NCBI GenBank assembly: GCA_964540895.1
Contig: CAZIOP010000001.1
Span: forward strand, 124,001-188,000
Direction: 5' to 3'
Source: Patescibacterium sp964540895
GTDB taxonomy: Bacteria > Patescibacteriota > Patescibacteriia > Patescibacteriales > Patescibacteriaceae
Length of the DNA stretch: 64,000 bases
Both the position numbers and the translations under genes were made by a program. The notes beneath the pieces were generated by a model, which worked only from the letters and a program-made list of their open reading frames with translations, was not told where the DNA came from and did not search any database. Positions 1-8,890 of the stretch are shown in pieces (positions within the stretch are counted from its first letter, which is position 1; the number at the start of each line of letters is the position of its first letter).

Positions 1-189
1 GAAAAGAAAGGCTTGATTATTGCTGGTACTTCACCTGACAACAAAATTGTTGAAGCGATTGAATTAAAAAATCATCCATTTTTTATTGGCACTCAATTTC
101 ATCCAGAATATATTTCAAGACCGCTTGATCCACATCCGTTGTTTGTGGAGTTTGTGAAGGTTTGTTCTGGAAGAAGTAAAAAGAACTAA
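1..189 (+). CDS. pyrG: CTP synthase, C-terminal end (partial)
   Basis: Only the last 62 codons are in the window. The reading frame carries the FHPEY segment of the class I glutamine amidotransferase domain; its His and Glu are the second and third members of the Cys-His-Glu triad that hydrolyses glutamine and feeds ammonia to UTP amination. The FHPEY...RPLDPHPLF arrangement is characteristic of PyrG. The upstream part is cut off by the window edge. The TAA stop overlaps the end of the convergent glycosyltransferase gene by four bases. Confidence 0.88.
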   Translation, partial: EKKGLIIAGTSPDNKIVEAIELKNHPFFIGTQFHPEYISRPLDPHPLFVEFVKVCSGRSKKN

Positions 190-1016
190 ATTTTGAAAAT
201 TTTCAAAATTAGTTTACGCAGAAAGAAAATAATTTTTTTTAATCCAAATATATTTAGAAATGATTTTGTTATTCTTCTAAATAAGTGCCATACAAAAATA
301 AAAATAAATCGTAAAGAAAAACCTTCGTATTTTATTTTTATTTCACATTCTTCTTTAAAAGATGCCAAGTAGTGTTTTGCACTAGTACCATCTGTCCTAA
401 AATTGATTAAAGGTTTAGGATCGAAGTAATATGGTAAGTTTAATAGTTCTAGACGTTTTAACCAATCACTATCACCAGCATAACGGTATTTTTCATTATA
501 AGAGCCCACTTGTTGTATAGTTGAGGATTTACAGAAATATGTTGGATGAGCAAAGTAAAAGAGACTATATAAATCTTCTCGCCAACTTGTTATATGAGGC
601 GGTGCTCCTAGAACTGCAAAACGAATATTGAAATCTTGATTATATATATTCATTTGTGAGCAGTAGAAGTTAATTTCAGGATTTTTAATAAAAGCAGAGG
701 CAACTCTTTCTAAGCATTGATTATCGGAAAAGATATCATCAGAATGTAAGAAGCCTATTATATCGCCTTTTGCTTGACGAAGACCTTCATTAAAAGCTTG
801 GTAGATTCCAGAAGTAGAAAAGTTAATCAGTTGAGAATTTGGATGTTGATAGTTTTTAATAATTTCATGAGTTTGATCAGTTGAGTTAGTATCAATAAAG
901 ATATGCTCAAAATGGCGATAGGTTTGGTTATTAACTGATTTCAAACATTCTGCTAGAAAATGCCCGCTATTTTTGGTACATGTGATGACTGTTATTAAGG
1001 GAGAATTTGAATTCAT
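186..1016 (-). CDS. Family 2 glycosyltransferase
   Basis: Predicted cytoplasmic GT-A fold enzyme of 276 residues that transfers a sugar from a nucleotide-sugar donor, probably for surface polysaccharide. The N-terminus (LITVITCTKN) is the usual first beta strand, followed by the acceptor-side motif FIDTNSTDQT and the donor/metal motif FLHSDD near residue 90. The product resembles WcaA/WcaE-type GT2 proteins. The C-terminal 50 residues are rich in Lys and Phe and may be membrane-associated. It is convergent with pyrG and divergent from the methyltransferase gene. The acceptor cannot be inferred. Confidence 0.82.
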   Translation of the reverse strand: MNSNSPLITVITCTKNSGHFLAECLKSVNNQTYRHFEHIFIDTNSTDQTHEIIKNYQHPNSQLINFSTSGIYQAFNEGLRQAKGDIIGFLHSDDIFSDNQCLERVASAFIKNPEINFYCSQMNIYNQDFNIRFAVLGAPPHITSWREDLYSLFYFAHPTYFCKSSTIQQVGSYNEKYRYAGDSDWLKRLELLNLPYYFDPKPLINFRTDGTSAKHYLASFKEECEIKIKYEGFSLRFIFIFVWHLFRRITKSFLNIFGLKKIIFFLRKLILKIFKI

Positions 1017-1102
1017 AGCATTAATTACTTTTCTTAGTTATTTGCTTTAATACCCATTTTTACTATAGTATACTATATAAACAATTACGTCTAAACTTGC
1101 TT

Positions 1103-1819
1103 ATGAATGAATTACCTGAAAATCAAGCTAATTATTTTGCTTTACGAGGAGTTACAGATTTTTCAACAGAAAATTATGTTCTCCCGCCTTTCTTTGCAGG
1201 CTCTTTACCAACTGATAAAGATATTAGTATTTGTGATTTGGGGTGTGGATATGGTCGATTGATGACTGGTTTAAAAAATATTGGATATAATAATGTGTAT
1301 GGTATTGATCAAGAAGCCGAAGCAATCGATTGGTGTAAAAAAAAGGAGTTATCAGTTGACTGTATCACAATTAAAGATTTTGTATTGAAGGAAGTTACTA
1401 GTCGTTTTGATTTAGTTATTATGAGTCATGTTCTTGAACATTTGCCAAAAGATTCTATTATTTCAACTTTAAGAGACATCAAAAAGAATTTATTGAAACC
1501 AGGGGGTAGTATTTACATTATTGTCCCGAATGCGCAATCATCAACTGGTTGTTATTGGGCGTATGAAGATTTTACTCATTCAACTCTATTTACAGCCGGT
1601 AGTTTACTGTATGTTTTAAAAGCTGCAGGTTTCGAAGAAGTTACTTTAGTTGATCCTCAATGTTTAGCTGGTCTCTCTAAGTTTCGAAGCTATGTTAGGA
1701 AATTTCTTTTAAGTACGTATCGATTAAAAAATACTTTTTGGAATAAAGTAACAGCCAGTTCTTTTCACAAGCCTAGTCCCGAAGTATATAGTTTTGAAAT
1801 AAAAATGAAAGCAAAGTAG
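1103..1819 (+). CDS. Class I SAM-dependent methyltransferase
   Basis: About 238 residues. Motif I (ICDLGCGYGRLM), the acidic end of strand 2 (YGIDQE) and the post-motif SHVLEHL are those of a Rossmann-fold methyltransferase of the Methyltransf_11/23 type, as found in O-antigen and capsule clusters. An in-frame TTG lies two codons upstream at 1097, but the ATG at 1103 is the better start. It is followed after 12 bases by a GT9 gene, so the two probably form a small surface-glycan operon. The substrate is unknown. Confidence 0.8.
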   Translation: MNELPENQANYFALRGVTDFSTENYVLPPFFAGSLPTDKDISICDLGCGYGRLMTGLKNIGYNNVYGIDQEAEAIDWCKKKELSVDCITIKDFVLKEVTSRFDLVIMSHVLEHLPKDSIISTLRDIKKNLLKPGGSIYIIVPNAQSSTGCYWAYEDFTHSTLFTAGSLLYVLKAAGFEEVTLVDPQCLAGLSKFRSYVRKFLLSTYRLKNTFWNKVTASSFHKPSPEVYSFEIKMKAK

Positions 1820-1831
1820 ATATTAGTTTGT

Positions 1832-2992
1832 ATGAAAGAATTTCTTAAATATATAATTAATGGAGTAGCGGTCGCAGTAGTTCATTTTTTTAGTTTTTTT
1901 TGTAAACGATCCATGGTTACAAATGGAGTTTTAATAGTACGGACGGATAATATTGGCGATTTTATTATTTTTTTACCATACCTAAAAAAAATTTCTGAAT
2001 ATTATAATAGCCCCTTAACTCTTGTTGTTAGTGAAACAGTAGAAGAATTTGTCAGTGGATTACAGGAAAGAGGATATCCGATAGCTAGAATTATAGTTGT
2101 AGATAGAAAAGAGTTTAACAAAAATTTTTTTTATAAATTAAAATTTTTATTTAAAATACATCAACAATCATATCTTGTAGCTCTTTCCTCAGTTTTTTCA
2201 AGGGAATCAATTGGAGATACTATTATTAATGTTAGTCGAGCTAAAGAAAAGATAGGTTTTAGCTCTATTAATAATTCTTCAGATAGAGTTATGGGGGGGT
2301 TATATAATTATGCCTACACTTACTTAATCTCAGGTATTTCGGAGAATAGTAAAGAGGTCGAAAAGAATGCTTACTTTTTCAGTAAAATAAATAAAACTGC
2401 TTCGGAACAAATTATATATCCTGAGATTGTAGTTTCTGGTAAAGATGAAGTTTCGGCTGAAATTCTTATTAAAGAATTAAAATTAGAAGAAAAGAGATTC
2501 ATACTATTTGGTCCTGGGGCAGCTGCGTCTTTCCGTATATGGCCTCAAGAAAGATATACTGAAGTTGCTGATTTTATTAATTCGCTTGGTTATCAAGTAG
2601 TTATTTGTGGTTCAGGAAACGATGAACAACTTGCTCGTGGTATTATTTCTTGTGCGAAATCTTCTGTAATTAATATAACAGGGAAGACACCAATTTTTGT
2701 TCTTGCAGCTTTATTAAAAAAATCTTTACTATTCATTGGCAGTGAATCAGCGGTTTTACATTTAGCAGCAGCAGTAAATACTCCAGCTATATGTCTTATG
2801 GGAGGTGGTCACTTTAACAGGTTTTATCCTTATTTTGATTCACCACTCCAACAAATTGTATTTGATCCAGAAATGAAATGTATGAATGATAACTGGAATT
2901 GTGCCCGTAATATTCCAGTCGGACAACCATCTCCTTGCATTAATGCGATTACTGTTAATATGGTTAAGGAAAAGATTAATTCTCTTATTTAG
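1832..2992 (+). CDS. Glycosyltransferase family 9 (heptosyltransferase-like)
   Basis: 386 residues. It carries the GT9 hallmarks: the N-terminal LIVRTDNIGDFIIFLPYL segment, the central FGPGAAASFRIWP segment (donor-binding loop) and the C-terminal FIGSESAVLHLAAAVNTP segment. A hydrophobic stretch precedes the catalytic domain at about residues 8-25. Characterised relatives add heptose to lipopolysaccharide core; an organism without an outer membrane would use it on another surface glycan, so the acceptor is open. It sits in a likely operon with the preceding methyltransferase and ends at a bidirectional terminator. Confidence 0.85.
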   Translation: MKEFLKYIINGVAVAVVHFFSFFCKRSMVTNGVLIVRTDNIGDFIIFLPYLKKISEYYNSPLTLVVSETVEEFVSGLQERGYPIARIIVVDRKEFNKNFFYKLKFLFKIHQQSYLVALSSVFSRESIGDTIINVSRAKEKIGFSSINNSSDRVMGGLYNYAYTYLISGISENSKEVEKNAYFFSKINKTASEQIIYPEIVVSGKDEVSAEILIKELKLEEKRFILFGPGAAASFRIWPQERYTEVADFINSLGYQVVICGSGNDEQLARGIISCAKSSVINITGKTPIFVLAALLKKSLLFIGSESAVLHLAAAVNTPAICLMGGGHFNRFYPYFDSPLQQIVFDPEMKCMNDNWNCARNIPVGQPSPCINAITVNMVKEKINSLI

Positions 2993-3000
2993 TTTTTAAA

Positions 3001-3030
3001 AAAACACCGACTCTTAAAGTCGGTGTTTTT
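3001..3030. terminator. Bidirectional intrinsic terminator
   Basis: A nine-pair hairpin (ACACCGACT / AGTCGGTGT) is flanked by A-run and T-run on both sides. It lies between the GT9 gene (+) and rpmA (-), which converge here, so it can end both transcripts. Confidence 0.85.
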
Positions 3031-3050
3031 ATATTCATTTAACAATTAAT

Positions 3051-3332
3051 TTATTTCTGAGCTACCACGCTCACTACTGTTGAAGCTTTTAGTTGACCAT
3101 TAAACTTTAGTAACTTCTTTGTGGAGAACTTTACTAAACCATTAACTTTGGAATAAAGGGTATCATCTTTACCGCGCAAGACATTAATGCCTGGTTGGTA
3201 TTTAGTACCGCGTTGTCGAATTAGAATAGAGCCTGGTTTAGCGATTTGGCCGTCTTGGAGTTTAACTCCTAGTCGTTTGCTTTGACTATCACGGCCCAGG
3301 GCGGTGGACCCGCCGGCTTTTTTATGTGCCAT
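3051..3332 (-). CDS. rpmA: 50S ribosomal protein L27
   Basis: 93 residues, a normal length for L27. The start MAHKKAGGST and the core KRLGVKLQDGQ followed by IRQRG are diagnostic. The N-terminal tail reaches toward the peptidyl-transferase centre of the 50S subunit. There is no Firmicutes-type cleavable N-terminal extension, since AHKKAGG follows the initiator Met directly. Unlike the usual rplU-rpmA pair, L21 is not adjacent: the upstream neighbour is a divergent, unrelated gene. It has its own strong promoter and a structured leader of about 100 nt. Confidence 0.97.
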   Translation of the reverse strand: MAHKKAGGSTALGRDSQSKRLGVKLQDGQIAKPGSILIRQRGTKYQPGINVLRGKDDTLYSKVNGLVKFSTKKLLKFNGQLKASTVVSVVAQK

Positions 3333-3431
3333 AGAATTTAATAGTAAATCCGCTTCCCAAAGCCTTTTTAAGGCTCTAGCGGCTAATTTAGGAGCTCTTT
3401 GTCGCTCCGCAAGCGATAAAGAGAATAAGGC
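3333..3431 (-). promoter_or_regulatory. Structured 5' leader of rpmA
   Basis: Between the predicted transcription start (about 3431) and the rpmA ATG, the - strand RNA can form a hairpin with arms CTCTTTATCGCT / AGCGACAAAGAG (one mismatch, TGCGG loop) and a second AGCCTT / AAGGCT hairpin. Such leaders commonly carry autoregulation of ribosomal protein operons. The function here is inferred from structure and position only. Confidence 0.5.
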
Positions 3432-3437
3432 TTCTAA

Positions 3438-3466
3438 ACTATAGCGAAAGAAGGTGATAGTGTCAA
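3438..3466 (-). promoter_or_regulatory. Sigma70-type promoter of rpmA
   Basis: On the - strand: TTGACA, 17-base spacer, TATAGT. This is a near-consensus match and points at rpmA. Confidence 0.75.
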
Positions 3467-3500
3467 TATTTGGATAAAATAGGCTAATATTTAAGTATTA

Positions 3501-3529
3501 TTGACAGAATATAGATAATATGCTATTAT
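3501..3529 (+). promoter_or_regulatory. Sigma70-type promoter of the T9SS-protein gene
   Basis: TTGACA (3501-3506), a 17-base spacer, then TATTAT (3524-3529) preceded by TGC, an extended -10. It lies about 70 bases upstream of the gene at 3598. Confidence 0.72.
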
Positions 3530-3597
3530 GTGGTAGCTTAAAAGCTATTCTTTAATAATTAAATTAATTAAACCGCCTCCCGAAGGAGAGGATCAAA

Positions 3598-5019
3598 ATG
3601 AAGAAACTAATCATCATTTTTTTATTCTTAATGTCAGTATCATTAGGAAATGCACAGAAACAGAACGACAATAACTATCAGATTATTAATGTACCGGGTA
3701 TTGACTGGATTAATAATGTGATTTTTTTTAATCAGTACAAAGGATTTGTGTCTGGTGAAAATGGTGTTTTTACGACTAGTAACGGTGGGCAGACCTGGAA
3801 CAGAGTGTTTGGAGACTCAAATATAAGAATGTATGATGCAGTGAAACTGCAAAATTCTTCTACGGCCTTTGTAGTTGGTTCTACCGAAGATCTACTTCAT
3901 ATTTACGTGCTAACAACAACTAATGCTGGAGCTACATGGAGCACAGTCACTATTCCCGGGAATAATATCCCTTATGCCGTTACTTCATATAGCAATACAG
4001 TTGATATTGTATGTAACTCAAATTCGGTGGTACGCAGTACTAACAGCGGACAATCATGGCAGGAGCATATTGGAAATCCGGCTTGGAATTTTGTACCTTC
4101 TGATGCAGTAAGACTCGGTAATGTCTTATTTGTAAGTTTGGGCAGGTTATACCGAAGCCGTAATTTGTTAGACTGGCAAGATGTTGGTTTGCTAGATCAA
4201 TCTCACAATGGTGTAGCAGTTGAAGGATTGACGCAGAATGGTGAGGTAGTTTTTGGCGCTGGATATAAAACTGCTGTGCCCACAGATATTTTATCAATGA
4301 ATGAGCACTTCAAAAAATCAACAGATGGAGCAAGAGTTTATGTTCCTGGGTATGGATATATGAAGGCAATTGATTTTATTAATTTAAGATCTACCTTTGA
4401 TTTACCTGTTCCAACAATTTGTTACTCAAAAAATTTGGGTAAAGATTGGACAAAAGTGTTTCTTCCGGGAAATGGTTATATGACTCAGGTTGGTTTTGCT
4501 AATTCTAACGTTGGATATTCAACTGGAACAGAAATTGATACTGTTGGAGGTGAGATAATATCTACTGGCGTGGTGTATGAAACCAATAACGGCGGAAAGC
4601 GTTGGAGAAAAGTATTCGAAACTGATTCCATTGAATATGGAATGAGGAGTATTGAAATAATTAATAATAAAGCAATTTTTTCTTTTGGATCAAAACTTCT
4701 GGTTTTAAGAAACCATAATAACGATGCAGTTGAAGTTGACTCAAAAGAAGACACTCCGCAACAAAAACTTGAACAAAATTATCCAAATCCGTTCAACCCG
4801 GTAACCCAGATTTCTTTTTCTTTGGCTGTATCAGGTATGGTCAAGCTATCTATTTATGACATAACTGGCAGAGAAGTAAAAGCATTGGTTAATGAATCAA
4901 AATCAGCAGGTAACTATACAGTAGATTTTAACGGCAGCGAACTATCAAGCGGAGTTTATTTTTATAAACTTGAGACAGGTAACTTCCGGGTAACAAAAAG
5001 AATGACATTAATAAAATAG
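3598..5019 (+). CDS. Secreted Asp-box (BNR/Ycf48-like) beta-propeller protein with T9SS type A sorting domain
   Basis: 473 residues. A signal peptide (LIIIFLFLMSVSLGNAQ) is followed by at least five Asp-box repeats of the form T/S-x-x-G-x-x-W (SNGGQTW, TNAGATW, TNSGQSW, KNLGKDW, NNGGKRW), predicting a beta-propeller. The last 85 or so residues form a Por-secretion/T9SS type A sorting domain: NYPNPFNPVT, YDITGREVKAL, LSSGVYFYKLETG, MTLIK end. The ATG has a strong site (AAGGAGAGG). Type IX secretion is known from Bacteroidota, Ignavibacteriota and relatives with outer membranes, so the gene is out of place beside CPR-style neighbours. Transfer is likely and chimeric assembly is possible. Its cellular role is unknown. 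Confidence 0.85.
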   Translation: MKKLIIIFLFLMSVSLGNAQKQNDNNYQIINVPGIDWINNVIFFNQYKGFVSGENGVFTTSNGGQTWNRVFGDSNIRMYDAVKLQNSSTAFVVGSTEDLLHIYVLTTTNAGATWSTVTIPGNNIPYAVTSYSNTVDIVCNSNSVVRSTNSGQSWQEHIGNPAWNFVPSDAVRLGNVLFVSLGRLYRSRNLLDWQDVGLLDQSHNGVAVEGLTQNGEVVFGAGYKTAVPTDILSMNEHFKKSTDGARVYVPGYGYMKAIDFINLRSTFDLPVPTICYSKNLGKDWTKVFLPGNGYMTQVGFANSNVGYSTGTEIDTVGGEIISTGVVYETNNGGKRWRKVFETDSIEYGMRSIEIINNKAIFSFGSKLLVLRNHNNDAVEVDSKEDTPQQKLEQNYPNPFNPVTQISFSLAVSGMVKLSIYDITGREVKALVNESKSAGNYTVDFNGSELSSGVYFYKLETGNFRVTKRMTLIK

Positions 5020-5031
5020 GAAGGAGAAGGA

Positions 5032-5184
5032 ATGCGTTTGCTCATATTGACTTTAGGAGTTCTAGTATTGATAGGAATCGTAGGATACCTACAATATCAC
5101 TTGGGATCCTTACTATGTCAGATAGGAGCATTTGCTTTCTTCTTTACCTATCTATACTTACTTATCAAAGAATGTAAAAAATAA
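5032..5184 (+). CDS. Small membrane protein (50 aa)
   Basis: ATG at 5032 sits behind a strong Shine-Dalgarno (GGAAGGAGAAGG), 12 bases after the stop of the T9SS-domain gene. The product is 50 residues, with two hydrophobic stretches (about residues 2-19 and 27-45) and a KECKK end, so it should span the membrane twice. A terminator follows directly. I recognise no family. Position and matching translation signals suggest it is co-transcribed with, and arrived with, the upstream gene. Confidence 0.6.
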   Translation: MRLLILTLGVLVLIGIVGYLQYHLGSLLCQIGAFAFFFTYLYLLIKECKK

Positions 5185-5194
5185 ATAAATTAAT

Positions 5195-5227
5195 AATCCG
5201 AGACTTAAAAAATCTCGGATTTTTTTA
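5195..5227 (+). terminator. Intrinsic terminator
   Basis: AATCCGAGA / TCTCGGATT hairpin followed by seven T. It ends the two-gene unit starting at 3598. Confidence 0.85.
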
Positions 5228-5250
5228 TTATTTCCACTATATTTTTAAGT

Positions 5251-5279
5251 TTGCCGGGTCCGCCTGATCATGATAAAAT
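5251..5279 (+). promoter_or_regulatory. Promoter of dnaE
   Basis: TTGCCG, 17-base spacer, TAAAAT, about 32 bases before the dnaE ATG. Confidence 0.6.
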
Positions 5280-5311
5280 AGAGTATCGTATAACCATTTT
5301 TCTCCCCACCT

Positions 5312-8300
5312 ATGCCCTTCGTTCACCTCCATGTTCATAGTCATTATTCCTTGTTAGACGGCCTAACTAAGATTGATGATTTGATTGAAGCTGCCAAAGC
5401 TGACGGCTCACCGGCCGTGGCGTTAACTGACCACGGAGTTATGTATGGAGCGATTGAATTTTATGAAAAATGTAAAAAAGAGGGGATTAAACCAATTATT
5501 GGTGTTGAAGCCTATCTAACCCCAGGCTCTCGTCATGATCGCACCATACGTCCAAATGAAAAAAACTATTATCACTTAGTCTTACTCGCCAAAAACAATG
5601 TCGGTTATCACAATTTAATAAAACTAACTTCACTAGCTCATGTTGAAGGTTTTTATTACAAACCAAGAATTGACTGGGAAATATTATCACAATATGCGGA
5701 AGGTGTAATTGCCACTAGTTCTTGCCTTGCTGGGGAAATTCCTCGTTTGTTGTTAGCAGGTAAAAGAGACAAGGCGATTGAGAAGATTAATGATTACGTT
5801 ACACTTTTTGGCAAAGAGAATTTCTTTTTAGAATTACAAGATCATCCAGAAATTCCAGAGCAGATGAAGTTAAATGATATTTTAGTAGAGTTATCAAAAG
5901 AATTAGATATTCCTTTGATTGTTACCAACGATGTTCACTACTTAAAATCTGAAGATGATGAGGCTCAGGATATTTTATTGTGCTTGCAAAACAAGAGTAA
6001 GAAAGAAGATACTAATCGTATGTCGATGCTGGGAGTTAATTATTCGCTTAAACCAACAGCGGATATTGCAGCTGCTTTTGCTCATGTACCTGAAGCCTTA
6101 GAGAATACAGTTAAGATTGCCGAGATGTGTGAACTTGAATTAGAGTTAGGCAAAATTCAGTTACCTCACTTTGATGTACCAACTGGTTTTGATGGAAATT
6201 CTTTTTTACGAAAATTAACCTTAGAAGGTTTAATAAAACGGTACAACAAAACATATGAAACTATTGATCAAGTATATCGTGACCGTGTCGACTATGAACT
6301 AGAAGTGATTGCCAAAATGGGTTGGCCATCATATTTTTTAATTGTGGCTGATTTTGTAAACTGGGCCAAAGATGAAGGTATTATTGTTGGACCAGGGCGT
6401 GGTTCAGCCGCCGGCTCCTTAGTTTGTTATGTTTTGGGTATTACTAATCTTTGTCCGATTGAATATAATTTAGTGTTTGAACGTTTTTTGAACCCTGACC
6501 GTATCTCAATGCCTGATATTGATTTGGATTTTGCTGATTCTCGTCGTAATGAAGTTTTGGAATATGTTCAGAACAAATATGGTTCAGATCACGTCGCTCA
6601 AATTATTACCTTTGGAACTATGGCCGCCAGGGCTGCTATCCGGGATGTTGGTCGAGTATTAAATTACCCCTATGAATACTGCGACAAATTATCTAAAGCC
6701 GTACCACCGTTAATGAAGTTAAAAGATGCCTTGAATCGTTCACCTGAATTAAAAGCTTTGTACACTGAGCCAGAAGCTAAACGTATAATTAATTATGCTT
6801 TAAAACTTGAAGGCGTAGCTCGTCACTCATCAGTCCATGCCTGTGGTGTCTTGATTACTAAAAACCCCTTAAGTGATCACGTACCAATTCAATTTGCCTC
6901 AACTTCTGATAAAAGTTTAGTTTCCCAATATTCTTTGCATCCAATTGAAGATTTAGGATTATTAAAAATGGATTTTCTTGGGTTAAGTAACTTAACTATT
7001 ATTGAAGCAGCGATTAATATCATTGAAAATACCCGAGGCGTTAAAATTAATATTGATACAATTCCACTTGATGATCAGAAAAGTTACCAATTGTTTCAAA
7101 CTGGAGAAACCACTGGTGTTTTTCAGTTTGAGTCTAGCGGCATGAAACGATATTTAAAGGAATTAAAACCAACTCAATTTGAAGATATTATTGCTATGGT
7201 GGCGTTGTATCGACCTGGTCCAATGGAATGGATTCCAAATTATATTACAGGTAAGCAGGGGATCAAGAAATTAAAATATCTTCATCCTAAACTAGAACCA
7301 ATTTTGAATATTACGTATGGGGTAGCAATTTACCAGGAACAAGTTATGCAAATTGCACGAGATGTGGCTGGCTTTACTATGGCAGAGGCTGACGTACTGC
7401 GAAAAGCTGTTGGTAAGAAAATTCCTAAGTTATTGGCTGAGCAAAAAGAAATGTTTGTGGAAGGCTGTGTCAAGAATGGTTTAACAGTTAAATTAGGGGA
7501 AGAAATTTTTTCTTTTATTGAACCATTTGCGGGCTATGGTTTTAATCGTTCACACGCGGCTTGTTATGCAATGGTTGGTTATCAAACCGCCTATCTTAAA
7601 GCCAATTACCCAGTGGAATTTATGGCCGCTTTGCTTACCTCTGATCAACAAGATACAGATCGTATTGCCATAGAAATTGAAGAGTGCCGTAATATGGGGC
7701 TAGTTATCCAGCAGCCTGATATTAATGAATCATTTGAGAATTTTACCGTTGTAGCTAGTGATAAAAATAGCAAAACGATTCGTTTTGGCTTAAAAGCTAT
7801 TAAAAATGTTGGTGGACATATTGCTGAAACAATTATCAAGGAACGAAAAACTAATGGTCCGTTCACTAGTCTAACTAATGTTTTAGAACGAATTGAAGAC
7901 AAGGATTTAAACAAAAAATCATTAGAGAGTCTGATTAGAAGTGGAGCCTTCGATAGTTTAGGCGAGCGAGGACAGTTACTTGCCAACGTTGATAGTATGT
8001 TGAATTTCCATAAGGAAGCCAGTATCAGAAAAATTAACCGACAAGTAAGTTTATTCGCTGGTCTTGGTAGTAGCGAGCAACAATCAATAACCTTAAGCCC
8101 AGCTCCTGCAGCTAATCAAAAAGATAAATTAATCTGGGAGAAAGAACTACTGGGGTTATATATTACTGAACATCCCTTTGCTGAATTTCGTACACTGGTT
8201 GCTGCTACTGTTACACCTATTAGATCATTACAAATTACCATGGCTAATCAAGAGGTTGTGATTGGAGGTATTATCACCACCATCAAGAAAATATTAACTA

Positions 8301-8809
8301 GAAAGAATGAATCAATGCTCTTTGTAAAATTAGAGGATGGAGCTTCACTTGAAGTTATTATTTTCCCTAAACTACTTCAAGAAACTTTAGCCATATGGCA
8401 GGAAGGAAAAATAATTTTATGTCAGGGGACACTATCTGATAAAGATGGACAGCTTAAATTATTAGCTAACCGGGCAGTTGAGTTAACAACTGAAAATGCT
8501 AGTATTGCTGTCCGGGAATTTTCTAAGAATGCACCGGCTCGTCGTCCTAGACCAGCATCAAAACCAGTGCCCTCGACTTCATCACCCGAAGGATTAAAGT
8601 TAATTATTCAACACACAGAAGGTATTCCTGAAATATTTGCTCGTTTAAAAACAGTACTGCAAGAATTTCCTGGTTCTCATCATGTCTATGTCAAAGTTAC
8701 TACTAATACTGGTGACACTATTATCAAAACTGATTACAAAGTTGATAAACAACCTTCATTACTTGAGCGATTGCGTGAACAATTCGCTGGTATCGTGCAA
8801 ATTCTTTAA
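5312..8809 (+). CDS. dnaE: DNA polymerase III subunit alpha
   Basis: 1165 residues, full length for DnaE1. An N-terminal PHP domain (HLHVHSHYSLLDG, residues 4-16) is followed by the polymerase core with GPGRGSAAGS (about 360) and the catalytic PDIDLDFAD (about 400). Then come the fingers (FQFESSGM, ALYRPGP), a helix-hairpin-helix region (about 820-880) and an OB-fold near 990-1060. It lacks the PolC-type exonuclease insertion. It is the replicative polymerase, acting with clamp and loader subunits that are not in this window. It has its own promoter and no obvious Shine-Dalgarno. Confidence 0.97.
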   Translation: MPFVHLHVHSHYSLLDGLTKIDDLIEAAKADGSPAVALTDHGVMYGAIEFYEKCKKEGIKPIIGVEAYLTPGSRHDRTIRPNEKNYYHLVLLAKNNVGYHNLIKLTSLAHVEGFYYKPRIDWEILSQYAEGVIATSSCLAGEIPRLLLAGKRDKAIEKINDYVTLFGKENFFLELQDHPEIPEQMKLNDILVELSKELDIPLIVTNDVHYLKSEDDEAQDILLCLQNKSKKEDTNRMSMLGVNYSLKPTADIAAAFAHVPEALENTVKIAEMCELELELGKIQLPHFDVPTGFDGNSFLRKLTLEGLIKRYNKTYETIDQVYRDRVDYELEVIAKMGWPSYFLIVADFVNWAKDEGIIVGPGRGSAAGSLVCYVLGITNLCPIEYNLVFERFLNPDRISMPDIDLDFADSRRNEVLEYVQNKYGSDHVAQIITFGTMAARAAIRDVGRVLNYPYEYCDKLSKAVPPLMKLKDALNRSPELKALYTEPEAKRIINYALKLEGVARHSSVHACGVLITKNPLSDHVPIQFASTSDKSLVSQYSLHPIEDLGLLKMDFLGLSNLTIIEAAINIIENTRGVKINIDTIPLDDQKSYQLFQTGETTGVFQFESSGMKRYLKELKPTQFEDIIAMVALYRPGPMEWIPNYITGKQGIKKLKYLHPKLEPILNITYGVAIYQEQVMQIARDVAGFTMAEADVLRKAVGKKIPKLLAEQKEMFVEGCVKNGLTVKLGEEIFSFIEPFAGYGFNRSHAACYAMVGYQTAYLKANYPVEFMAALLTSDQQDTDRIAIEIEECRNMGLVIQQPDINESFENFTVVASDKNSKTIRFGLKAIKNVGGHIAETIIKERKTNGPFTSLTNVLERIEDKDLNKKSLESLIRSGAFDSLGERGQLLANVDSMLNFHKEASIRKINRQVSLFAGLGSSEQQSITLSPAPAANQKDKLIWEKELLGLYITEHPFAEFRTLVAATVTPIRSLQITMANQEVVIGGIITTIKKILTRKNESMLFVKLEDGASLEVIIFPKLLQETLAIWQEGKIILCQGTLSDKDGQLKLLANRAVELTTENASIAVREFSKNAPARRPRPASKPVPSTSSPEGLKLIIQHTEGIPEIFARLKTVLQEFPGSHHVYVKVTTNTGDTIIKTDYKVDKQPSLLERLREQFAGIVQIL

Positions 8810-8837
8810 GTTGTTAGTTAACATATCGTTAACGTAG

Positions 8838-8866
8838 TTGTTTTTTTTGTGGTCGTGACCTATAAT
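8838..8866 (+). promoter_or_regulatory. Promoter of the membrane protein at 8891
   Basis: TTGTTT, 17-base spacer, TATAAT, 24 bases before the ATG. The leader would be very short. Confidence 0.6.
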
Positions 8867-8890
8867 TACATAATATAACTAATATTTTCT

